A stretch of DNA of 64,000 nt from assembly GCA_030704615.1 (NCBI GenBank), contig CM060734.1:55940042-56004041 (forward strand), read 5' to 3'. The position numbers and the translations under genes are program-made. Under the pieces are notes generated by a model. The model was not told where the DNA came from. It saw only the letters and a list, made by a program, of their open reading frames with translations, and made no database searches. The DNA comes from Takakia lepidozioides. Its lineage: Eukaryota; Streptophyta; Takakiopsida; Takakiales; Takakiaceae. Shown one piece after another: positions 1 through 9,492 of the stretch (within the stretch, counting starts at the first letter, position 1; each line of letters begins with the position of its first letter).

Positions 1-263
1 CTAAAACATGAGTCTGAAGAAAACGCCAGTAACAGACAGTATGCAGCAGCCCATCGGTATTCAGCTGATAATACCCAAACTGCGAGACACACTACAAATC
101 AATTCTCAACAAATGATCAGTGGAGGCCAGATGTGGAGATTCTAGCATCCATGGGTATGACATTCACCCCACCTGATATCAAGAGATGTGGAATTTACAA
201 ACAATTTGGGATGCATAGAACAAGTTCGAACATGGACAGATCAGAAAGTGTTGTCACAATCAC

Positions 264-1214
264 CTGGCAGGCAAGGCGGAGGCGCTCATTTCCAGGTGCT
301 TTATGAGGGGGAAAATTCAATCGCACTTTTTCTAGAGGCCCCCATTGATCAGGCACCACCTTGCCTATTACCTGCACTGCACATGTTCCACAAGTCCCCA
401 ACCCTCTACATCCAGCCCATCAAGACTCATGTCATAAATCTCTCTCCTTTCACTACAGTGTCACTGCCACAGACAACTGCCTGAAATAAATGGCTGCACG
501 AGCAGTATCATTCCTCAAATAACACTCCTTGACTCTGTCTCGTCATCCTCTGTTGGTTGTTCCGTGAAAATTTGAGATCCCGGTGGATAAAATTTCAAAA
601 CCCTGAAAGACGCAGTTCAATTCTTTTGGAACAAAATGCCCTGTACGGTAATGCGACGGTTAATGGTGAAACCTCGGTCTCCTGCCTGGTTACAGTATGG
701 TGCAGACCCACCCACCAGTATTAAAACACCTTCCAAAATGTGACCTAAGTGAGTGTTTGCAGTCTGATTATACCTCTTTCCTGTGTGCTTGAGATAAACC
801 AGAAAAGCCATTGAACCATATGATCTACAACCTACTTTCGCGACATTACGGAAATCTCCACGGAGACTTGATTGCAATCCACAAAGGTAGTCAGCTCTAT
901 TACCTGCAGTTAGCATACATAGCACGACCATTGTGAGGGGAAGTCCCATTCCTCAAGAGAGCAGAACGCAAAATGGTGCCTTTCACCACCGAAATCACTT
1001 TCCCTCGGTACTCCAACTGCACCATCTCCTTCCCCTTCTCACCTTCTTGGCTTGAATCTACCCCCGGTGCATCACTCCTGGAAGACGAGCTGTAATTGCA
1101 TTCGGTTTTAAAATGAACAGACGAAAGAGACATGGACATCGCTCCCCCTACATCCCTAGACAAGAAATTCGCCCACATGCAATGTCGGTTGCCCAGATTC
1201 CTCAACATCCTCAT
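264..1214 (-). CDS. Plastid 2Fe-2S ferredoxin-like protein, first two exons (partial)
   Basis: Two exons can be joined on the minus strand. Exon 1 is 1214-904, starting at an ATG and ending CAG|GTAATA. Exon 2 is 405-264, after a ...TGTAG acceptor and ending CAG|GTGATT. The splice restores an arginine codon and gives the cysteine cluster C-R-G-L-G-T-C-G-T-C, followed by a WGPLEKVRLNFPPHK stretch and a final LACQ. These are the four cysteines of a plant-type [2Fe-2S] ferredoxin fold. The N-terminal 60 or so residues are rich in Ser, Arg and Met, with no conserved domain, as in a chloroplast transit peptide. The family is a plant ferredoxin-like group with the SPHNGRA...NCRG signature. Its electron partner is not known to me. 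The C-terminal exon is not identified and probably lies beyond position 1. The domain call is firm; plastid location is inferred. Confidence 0.8.
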
Positions 1215-1523
1215 CGAATACTAGAAACCCACTGAGCTCTGGCTATGGCGACAGTCACTAAGGAGAGTGATCAGGCACGCCTAGCAAGACGGAAACGAGA
1301 ACAGGTGATGAGTGACGATGACAGATGATAACTTCCTAGAATAGGGTGCCATAGTGCCACGTCATCGTCGCCACGTTTCGTAGCCATCTGTCGTTGCCAC
1401 GTTTCGTACGTCGTCAATTTCTTTCTATCCGCCCGGATTGCCCGAAAAATCCGAAAATAACTTCTTGAACGGTACTTCGTCGAGACTGACCCTCTTCCTC
1501 CCTGCTTCTGTTTGATGTTCAAA

Positions 1524-1542
1524 GGAGAGAGAGAGAGAGAGC
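1524..1542. repeat. (GA)n microsatellite
   Basis: A simple run of GA dinucleotides upstream of the ferredoxin-like gene. GA/CT runs are common in plant 5' regions, but no function is shown. Confidence 0.8.
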
Positions 1543-1671
1543 GCAATGGCTACATAGATTGATAAGGCCTGGCATTTAGAACAGGTTTAGATAGGTTTGG
1601 CAAGCGGGGTGGCTTCAGGATTATTGCTGGCTGGTGTTGGAGTCCAATGTGGGCTATTGGCTCTTGTTAGT

Positions 1672-1853
1672 ACCATGATTTGGTATTCTTCCTGATGTTT
1701 ACAAGGTTCTTGCGAGAGTCAGCTTGGTCTTGTCAAGCCGTGTTTCAATCTCTGCCTCATGTTGGTACCATGATTTGTATTCTTCCTGATGTTTACAAGG
1801 TGCTTGCGAAAGTCAGTTTGGTCTTGTCAGGCCGTGTTTTAATCTCTGTCTGC
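1672..1853. repeat. 94-bp direct repeat, two copies
   Basis: The sequence beginning TACCATGATTTG at 1672 recurs at 1766 with the same continuation (TTCTTCCTGATGTTTACAAGG) and only scattered substitutions. The period is 94 bp and there are two copies. Neither copy encodes anything recognisable. Confidence 0.85.
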
Positions 1854-2156
1854 TTAGCTGCACCGTGGTGGTTCTCACAGACCGATCCGACATTACCTGA
1901 CTACGGACACAAGCAGCACACACAAGAGGCCATTCTGGGTTGATGGTCTCCATGAGTCATGACACAACGTCAATGACAATGTAGGTAGGGCACCTTCTTC
2001 TTCGACCTATTTCAGCCTGTTTTGCGCTCTCATCAGACTCGGCACTGAATTTGCATATTGAATATGGTGTCTGCATCCAAGTTGTAGCATTTCATTTGTC
2101 ATATGTTGCAGTAGATCTGTGGTGGTTTGGAATGAATTTGACAAGTTAGTGCCGAT

Positions 2157-2290
2157 GTGGCAGCAGGAGAGTATCCAAAAACAGATAAGAGAGACGAGGA
2201 GAAGCTTTGGAATGAACACTTCTCCGATGCCAGTCAATTGTGGAACAATGGAGACAAAAAAGTGAATGCCCGTTGGAAGCAGATGCAAGT
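2157..2290 (+). pseudogene. OSB 'PDF'-module exon, degenerate copy 1
   Basis: The translation reads KTDKRDEEKLWNEHFSDASQ then LWNNGDKKVNA. This is the first half of the PDF motif of plant organellar single-stranded DNA-binding (OSB) proteins, whose consensus is a Trp-rich ...LW..(F/Y)F..P..WWDNR..K. The WW pair is degraded here (LWNN). A GTGAATGCC that matches the splice donor of the intact gene on the other strand follows the lysines. The downstream intron-like sequence matches 9330-9480, and the next PDF exon is broken by an in-frame stop near 2435. It is a decayed exon duplicate of the OSB-PPR gene. Confidence 0.65.
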
Positions 2291-2531
2291 CAACATAGGA
2301 ACTAGTCTGCTAAGTATGGTTGGGGTGTTTGTTGGAAGAATTTTAGGCTGTCATTGTATGTTGCTAGCAGCAAGGCAAGGATATATGCATGATTTGTGCA
2401 GAGGCATGGATAGTTGAAGGAGCAGGGATGGAGTGTAGGTTCCCTCTTATCAAAACCGGCCCTAAATTTTCATGTTGAATTCTGCAAGTTAGCTGGTTGA
2501 GTGAACCTTTGATAGTTGGAGTGACTTTGAC

Positions 2532-2645
2532 ATGATACTGCCAAAGTATCCAGAAACAGGTAAGAGAGACGAAGAGAAGCTGTGGAAAGAATACTTTTCT
2601 GACCTCAGTCAATGGTGGGACAATCGAGGCAAAAATGTGGATGCA
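2532..2645 (+). pseudogene. OSB 'PDF'-module exon, copy 2 (5' exon of the disrupted OSB-PPR gene)
   Basis: The translation contains KRDEEKLWKEYFSDLSQWWD then NRGKN, the first half of the OSB PDF motif with the WWDNR core intact. In the minus-strand homologue (51853-51641) the same exon ends RGRK|GTGAAT. Here the equivalent position reads AAAAAT|GTGGAT, so the donor context is altered. The cognate second half (NHPRVPSFKHK...) begins only at 9493, because a Ty3 retrotransposon has inserted at 2861 inside the intervening intron. Just 3' (2640-2745), the intron sequence is repeated at 9310-9410. I infer this was the 5' partner exon of the PPR gene at 9493. Confidence 0.65.
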
Positions 2646-2860
2646 TGTTGGATTACAAAGAGTAGCAGACGCAATGAGCATAGGAACGCTGAGTTGGTGT
2701 TTCCTAGAACAAATCTAGGCTGTCATTGTCACTGTCACATAGAGAATGAACTGAGCTATATCTCCGTTTAACCTCGATAAATTCGTGGAAGTCCCTTGAT
2801 GAGGTCCCAGGTGCTCAGTTGAGTTCATTTTGCAGCTTATCCTCGGATACATAGCAGAAC

Positions 2861-3461
2861 TGTCAAGGACGAGAACATGACTGAATACAAACAAGAGATC
2901 AGACTAGAGGTACAAGACTAGATAAGAAGTCAAGGTCAGCGTGACCGAATGCATGGTGGGTAAACATGAATCAAGATGATCTTTATAACAATGGACAAGA
3001 GTACAAGATACTGGAACTCAACTCGAATACTGGAATGTTGGGAACTGGACTGGGGTACCAGATACTGGAAACTAGACTGGAGTACTGGAAGCTGGACTGA
3101 AGTACTGGGACTGGGAACAAGAGTAACTTGAACTTGTGTTGGCGAGACTGAAGAGTGTCCAGTCTCGCCTCCTATATATACTGGCTACTAAGAAGCTTCT
3201 CCTTCTTGCTGGAGAAGTTTCCAAGATTAAACAAATGTTTCTTGATGGAGAAGCTTCCTTAAACAAATGACGTAACTTGATGGAGAAGTTTCCTCCAAAT
3301 CAAGCTTCTTGAGCAGTTTCCCAAGTTACTCTTGGTAATTTGGTAAACTCCCCGTAACTTGGTAAGTAATGATAAATCATGATAGATCATGGTAACTTCC
3401 GGTAACTTGGTAACTTCTGATATTTACTCCTGGTAAAATCCTTTGGGCTATGTCTGTGACA
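2861..3461 (-). repeat. 3' LTR of the chromovirus
   Basis: 601 bp, TG...CA boundaries, with short TGTCA/TGACA inverted termini. Compared with the other LTR it carries an extra short internal unit (about 20 bp in the CTGGA-rich part near 3080) and scattered substitutions, so the insertion is not brand new. Confidence 0.93.
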
Positions 3462-3966
3462 TAGCCCAGAGCATTCTGATTCTCGAAGCTGCCTTCAAAC
3501 ATGATTTCGTTGCCCTCTGCGTCCAAAACCTCAACCTCCAACAAAATTATCAGACTTCGAGTAGGCTCCACTTGCCGTCGTACGGGGTCCAGATGAGGAA
3601 GTACGCGTCGCATTGGTGGCCCATCGTCTCGAAAGCGTCGGCGTGATGTTGAACGTCGTGAGAGTCGGAACGGCTGATCTGGTAGCTGGGTAAGTGACAA
3701 CTCTAATGTATCTGGTTCCTGTGACTCCATACTGCCAATACAAGATACAAGAGTGCTGGAAGTGTAGCTATATATACTGATGTGTGGTGCTCCTCCCTCC
3801 TTAGCGTATATCAGGTACATTGAATGTGAAATCTTCACCCTGAAGCTAACTTGGCTGACATCATCATTGTGATGTCTTATTGACGTGTAGCTCGGGGCTT
3901 AGCTGGATATCGTTGATGAAACTCTTGGACTTTGTTAGATGCATTGGCGAGGTTGGATGAAGGTTC

Positions 3967-5063
3967 TCACGTTCGTTCACTGATGTCGTAGCCTTTCCAA
4001 TGTACGAAATATTCAAAACGTTTATACTTGATGCGAGAGTCTAAAACTTCGTCGACTTCATACTCGATTTCCTGATTGATTTCGATTGGTAGATGTGGTA
4101 CGGAAACTCTCCCTGGAATATGCGATGGATGATACAACTCCAATAATAAAACATGAAAGATTGGATAGATGCGCATACTTCGTGGGAGTTCAAGCCGAAA
4201 ACTGACCGGATTTATTTGTCGAATAATTTTGAATGGTCTCAGGCGTTGATAATCCAACTTCCTTGATGGTCGCGAGGTTTGTATGTCCCGTCAAAGAAGC
4301 CAACACGATCTCCGATCTTGAACTGGGGTTAGAGTTGACGATGTTGATCTGCATACTCCTTGTATTATTTTTGAGCTTCTACGAGGTGGAATGTAAGCTC
4401 ATTGTGAATCGTAGCAAGATGAGTAGCAAGGTTTTCTGCAGCAGGGCTTCCAACAGTTTTCATGTGGAAAGGATTTGCTCGAGGATGATGACCATAATTG
4501 GAAAAAAATGGAGTTTGTTTGGTCGAAGAATGTGTAGTGTTGTTGTAGGCAAACTCAGCCAATGACAGAAGGTCCATCCAATTATCTTGGTGATAATTTA
4601 TCGTACATCGAAGATACTGCTCCAAAATCTGGTTTACGCGTTCAGTTTGACCATCAGTCTGTGGATGATTAGCTGTAGAGAGATTGATCTTAGTATCTAA
4701 TATGTGAAATAATCCCCTCCAGAATTTTGATATGAACTGTGGTCCTCGATCAGATACGATGTCCTTCGGGAGTCCATGAATGCGGTAGATATTTTTAAGG
4801 AAGAGTCTTGCAGTTTCCTCGCCGGTAACCGTCTTATTACATGGAATGAAATGTGTCATCTTTGTAAAACGATCTACAATAACAAGGATTGAATCGGTGG
4901 TCTTGGAAATTGGAAGGTCCGTAATAAAGTCCATAGACACGGACGACCATGGACCATTGGGAATGGGTAATGGTTGAAGAAGGCCGTAAGATCGATGTCG
5001 TGGTCCTTTCGTTCTACCACACGTGTCGCAAGATTTTATAAATTCTTTCACGAGTTTCCACAT
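3967..5063 (-). pseudogene. Integrase and C-terminal chromodomain of the chromovirus
   Basis: The 5063-4365 frame gives an integrase core with the D,D-35-E residues in SMDFITDLP, VSDRGPQFIS and TDGQTERVNQILEQYLR, preceded by the CDTCGRTKG of the HHCC zinc domain. The 4257-3967 frame carries VLLLELYHPSH and a chromodomain, EYEVDEVLDSRI..KRFEYFVHWKGYD. Chromodomains of this kind direct chromovirus integration to marked chromatin. The two parts lie in different frames. Confidence 0.88.
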
Positions 5064-5436
5064 CTGCGGTTACCAATAGTCCCTAGATATCAATTTCATT
5101 GTTTTGTTGAAGCCGAAATGTCCTGCAGTCGGAAGATCATGACATGTTTGAAGAATTTGAAGTCGTATAGGTCCTAGAGGTACATAGAGAAGTCCCTTGA
5201 AATAAAGTAAGTCATCTTTGAATTCGAAGTCGTTTGTAACATGTGGGTTGTCTCGAGGTCGATTTAGTTAACTTCATAGTGTCGTGGCAAATTGGTCGCT
5301 CTTCAGTGCTTCCTGGATCTCCTTTATGATCTCTGCATCGTCATAAGTGGACATGGATAGCATATTCAATTGGAGATTTGTTGGTTTCAAGATGATGGAT
5401 TTCTGCTAGTCAAAAGCTGCATCCCCTTCTTTTGGC

Positions 5437-6660
5437 TCAAGATACGATCGTCGAGAAAGAGCATCTGGTTTTTCTTGAAGATATCCGGGTAATAACAAAA
5501 TCAAACCTTGCTAGTGACATATTCCATCTCGCTTGACGTTGATTCAAAACACGATCACTCATAAAATACTCGAGGTTTTTATGATCGGTATAGACAGTGA
5601 CCTGATGTTCAGCTCCCTCCAATAGATGACACACTCCTCAAAAGCATCGATAATCGCTAGAAATTTTTTGTCATGGATTTCATAATTGATCTCCGCAGCG
5701 GAAAATTTGCGAGAACGAAAACCAACAGGGTGGAGTCGGCCATGTGTACCGTATTGAGAGAGTACCGCGTCAAGTGCAAAGTCCGATGCATCTGCTTCCA
5801 AAAAGAATGGCTTAGATGGGTCTGCATGTACTAGTATTGGAGCCGTTGTAAATGCCTGCTTCAACCTTTCAAATGTTTGGTCAGCCTTCTCGTCCCATAC
5901 AAATTTGTCCTTTCATGTGAGTCGTGTCAATGGTGCAGCAATTTTGGAGTAATCCTTGATGAAGATTCTATAGAAATTTGCAAATCCCACAAAACATTGT
6001 ACATCTCAGACCGAAGTTGATTTAATCCACTTGATGACGGTTTGTATTTTTTTCTGATCCATAAAGACGCTTTTGTCGGAAATAATGTAGCCCAGAAATT
6101 CGACCTCAGATTGATGGAAAAGACATTTTTCCAACTTGGCATATAATCCTCTTTCTCTTAATTTATCAAGGACAAGGCGTACATGGCGGCCATGTTCTTC
6201 TTCATTCTGTGAAAATATCAAAATGTCGTCCAAATAGATAACTACAAAGTCATCTAAGAATTCTTGAAAGATGTCATTCATCATATGTTGGAAAATTGCT
6301 GGAGCATTTGTAAGACCGAAAGGCATAACACTGTACTCAAAATGTCCATACCTTGTTCGAAAAGCTGTTTTCCATTCGTCTCCTTCTTTTATCCGTACAA
6401 GGTTATAAGCTCATGTCAAGTCAATTTTAGTGAAAATCTTCGCTCGTTCCAGTTGGTCGAGAAGCTCAGAAATCAGCGGCAACGAATAACGATTCTTAAT
6501 TGTGACTTTGTTGAGACCGCGATAGTCCACACACATGCGTAATGATCCGTCCTTTTTTTTCACAAACAAGATAGGCACCCCCGCAGGTGATTTTGAATGT
6601 CGGATGAAATTCTTCGACAAATTTTCATCAATGTACTCACGTAATGCAGCCAACTCCGTC
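5437..6660 (-). pseudogene. Reverse transcriptase and RNase H of the chromovirus
   Basis: The RT fingers and palm read [19 protein letters not shown] ... [12 protein letters not shown] ... [12 protein letters not shown], with the catalytic YLDD box. One in-frame TGA interrupts it after FTKIDLT, near 6412. RNase H begins with FFLEADASDFALDAVLSQ and is shifted to another frame near 5630, where [13 protein letters not shown] continues it. The order and motifs are those of Ty3 pol; the breaks make it inactive. Confidence 0.88.
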
Positions 6661-6704
6661 TGGGATAAGTTATAGATTGGATCGAATGGTGGTTGGGCTC
6701 CTTC

Positions 6705-7502
6705 TTATAACTCAATTGCATAGTCATAAGGTCGATGTTCTGACAATATGTCTACATTTTTCTTCTCGAAGACATCCTTGAAATCTTGATATTGAGTGGA
6801 TAATGTCGAAGTACCTTTGTCTGTTGTAGTCTTGATCGGAGTCGCATAAACTGCAAATGCCGCATCCTTTTTTGTAGCTCTCATGAAAGCTCTAGCTCCA
6901 AGGAACATGGGTTGAATATCTTTGATATTTCTACATTTTTGTCTTGCAGAAATTTTTCGCGATCGCCAGTCGATGTCAGGATTGTGAAGTACGAACCAGG
7001 GAAGTCCAAGGACCACAAGATTCGTTGGAGATTGGATAACATTGAAAATAATATGTGATGCTTGATCTTCAAGCTTCACTTCAAGTGGTCGAGTTTCATG
7101 GTCAACATTTCCTGATGTTAACGGTCGTCCATCGATGACTTCAACGAGGGCCGAGAGTTTCTTCTTTACGAGCGTTAAATTGTGTTGATTCGCAAAGTTT
7201 TTGTCAATAAAACATGGTGAAGCCCCTGAGTCCAAAAGTGCTTCTACAGAGATATCTCGATTTTGCACTCTGATTTTTACTGGAACTGTGAAGCAAGGTA
7301 CAGGGTCTGGAGGTAGAAAGAGACCTTTTTTTGGTGAAGAATTTGTGGTGTCCAGCCGCATGGTCCCTACTGTGACTGGACATCTTCGTTTTCCGACCTC
7401 CTCGTATCGAACACTTGAGTTGCGCCCCGAGCTTTGAATCTTTTCTTGTTGGGGCAGTTTAATGTTATGTGATCTTCTTATCCGCAATAGAGGCATAATC
7501 AA
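6705..7502 (-). pseudogene. Retroviral-type aspartic protease region
   Basis: An open stretch of 265 codons contains ALLDSGASPCFID, the D-S/T-G catalytic signature of retroelement aspartic proteases. A VVLGLPWF..HNPDIDW segment follows and is typical of Ty3 proteases. It overlaps the zinc-knuckle remnant at its start and precedes the reverse transcriptase. It is part of a polyprotein whose other frames are broken. Confidence 0.85.
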
Positions 7503-8277
7503 TTTGAGCGTCGTCTTTGCTTTTCTTGTGGCGTCAATGGCTTGAATCAGACAACATCAATCTGCATAGGATCACTACCGAATGTCTGATGGATTGTTGT
7601 ATTTGGTGCCGTAGTAGCAGCGGCATGATGCGTCGTCGACCATCCAGATCGCTTCTCTTGACGTCTTTTGAACAAACGATTATCGCATGCAATGACTTGG
7701 GTAATGAATTCGCTCAGTGTGCTCACGTTTGGCATTGTCAGCAACAAATCTTTTACATGCTCCTTTAGCCCACATCGAGACTGACTGATGAGGCTCTTCT
7801 CATTCCAGTCGAGGTCGCACGCAAGTTGTCAAAATTCGGCAGCATAAACGGAAGCAGTACGTGCTCCTTGTCGAAGATTTCACATCTTTGTCTCTGCAAC
7901 TCTCTCCCTATCATTTTCTCCAAACGTTGCAGTGAACTCGGACTTGAATGCTTCAAAATTGTATAGTAAATGCGAATTTTTTCTAATAGCAGAGCAAACC
8001 AAGATAGAGCAGTGTCTGATAGAAAGGTGCCCACGAATCCCACTTGAATACCTTCATCGGGGTAGCGTTGTGGATGTAGACGTAGGAACAGTCGTATTTG
8101 TTGAACAAAACCGCGAAATCTTGATATTGTCCCATCAAATTTCACGGGCATGCTGATCTTTGGTTCTCTCATAATCTGTTGAAGAGGAACCGTTGCAGTA
8201 GGAGCTGTTGCAGTAGAGACTCGTATGGTTGAAAATCCATTGTTCGACTCCTTTAATTCTGAAATTTGTTGTTGCAA
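7440..8277 (-). pseudogene. gag of the chromovirus (capsid and zinc knuckle)
   Basis: The 8277-7765 frame contains a capsid-like segment (VKFDGTISRFRGFVQQI... LFLRLHPQRYPDE ... TALSWFALLLE), typical of the Ty3 retrotrans_gag domain. A second frame at 7747-7547 continues it. Near 7490-7440 the sequence can be read as the CCHC zinc knuckle C-L-Y-C-G...D-H-I-T-L-N-C, with an in-frame TAA after the glycine. Frame changes and that stop show gag is broken. Confidence 0.8.
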
Positions 8278-8455
8278 ATTGTGTAGAACGTTGCCAAGAT
8301 CTTGAGACTGATCAGCTTGTAATCTTGAGACTGATCAGCGGTAGAGGTACAAAGTTCTTGCATCTGGAGCTGAAGACTCTGCAATGTGGCGTCCATTTCC
8401 ACAAATGTGTCTTCCATCTTAACTAACTAAGGAACAAACTTTAATCTCGTCAAAC

Positions 8456-9058
8456 TGTCAAGGACGAGAATATGACTGAATACAAACAAGAGATCAGACT
8501 AGAGGTACAAGACTAGATAAGAAGTCAAGGTCGGCATGGCCGAATGCATGGTGGGTAAACATGAATCAAGATGATCTTTATAACAATGGACAAGAGTACA
8601 AGATACTAGAACTCGACTCGAATACTGGAATGCTGGGAACTGGACTGGGGTACCAGATACTAGAAACTGGACTAGAGTACTGGGACTGGGAACAAGAGTA
8701 GCTTGAACTTGTGTTGGCGAGACTGAAGAGTGTCCAGTCTCGCCTCCTATATATATTGGCTACTAAGAAGCTTCCCTAAGAAGCTTCCCCTATGGAGGTT
8801 TCTTACTGAAGAAGTTTCCAAGATTAAACAAATGTTTCTTGATGGAGAATCTTCCTTAAACAAAGGAGGTATCTTGATGGAGAAGCTTCCTCCAAAGGAA
8901 GCTTCTTGAGCAGTTTCCCAAGTTACTCTTGGTAATTTGATAAACTCCCCGTAACTTGATAAGTAATGGTAAATCATGGTAAGTCATGGTAACTTTCGGT
9001 AACTTGGTAACTTCTGGTATTTACTCCTGGTAAGTTTCTCTGGGCTATGTCCGTGACA
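8456..9058 (-). repeat. 5' LTR of the chromovirus
   Basis: 603 bp, matching 2861-3461 throughout. As the 5' LTR for the minus-strand element it should hold the promoter. Its outer edge is followed directly by the AGAAC target duplication at 9059-9063. Confidence 0.93.
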
Positions 9059-9063
9059 AGAAC

Positions 9064-9492
9064 AAGACTAGTGACATGATATACGCAACCAACTGAATCG
9101 TCTTTGTAAACTTGATTCAAGAAACCAGTAGACGAAACCGCTACCTGCAATCAGCTTGCTCCACGGGCTGGTGGCTGGAACACCAAAAGAAAGGATTAGA
9201 AGGTTGCACTTCCTCCATGTCCAATAAACCCTCCGCCAGGTACGACATCCACTTGACCTTGTGTTCGATGGCGAGGACTTATGTCTCTCACCGGAGAAAG
9301 GTGAATATTTGTTGGATTACAGAGAGTAACAGACGCAATGAGCATAGGAACTAGTGTGATAAGCTGAGTTTGGTGTTTCCTAGAACAAATCTAGGCTGTC
9401 ATTGTCAGCTATTAGCAGCAAGGCAAGGATGAATGCATGATTTGTGCAGAGGCATGGATAGCTGAAGGAGCAGGGGTAGAGTGTGTGTACAG
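9064..9492 (+). other. Intron remnant of the OSB-PPR gene with a third partial PDF-exon copy
   Basis: Downstream of the retrotransposon, 9290-9315 reads ...GAGAAAG|GTGAATATTTG, the end of a PDF exon plus its splice donor. About 170 bp follow that match 2640-2760 and 2330-2440. The last bases before 9493 (GTGTGTGTACAG) correspond to the acceptor GTGTGCGTACAG of the intact minus-strand gene. The 9064-9290 part is not recognised. Confidence 0.55.

Larger units (their letters stand above)
1215..2156. other. Upstream region of the ferredoxin-like gene, no gene seen
   Basis: No coding signal is recognisable here. The stretch next to 1214 should contain the promoter of the minus-strand ferredoxin-like gene, but I cannot point to a convincing core element. 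It holds a short (GA)n run and a 94-bp direct repeat, listed separately. Confidence 0.5.
2861..9058 (-). mobile_element. Complete Ty3/gypsy chromovirus (LTR retrotransposon), decayed coding region
   Basis: Two near-identical LTRs (2861-3461 and 8456-9058) begin TGTCAAGGAC and end GTGACA. They are flanked by a perfect 5-bp target duplication AGAAC (2856-2860 and 9059-9063). Internal coding runs on the minus strand in the order gag, protease, reverse transcriptase, RNase H, integrase and chromodomain, which defines a Ty3 chromovirus. All reading frames carry stops or frameshifts, so this copy is not autonomous. No canonical tRNA-Met primer-binding site is visible next to the 5' LTR, nor a clean polypurine tract next to the 3' LTR. 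The element sits in the intron of a former OSB-PPR gene. Confidence 0.95.
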
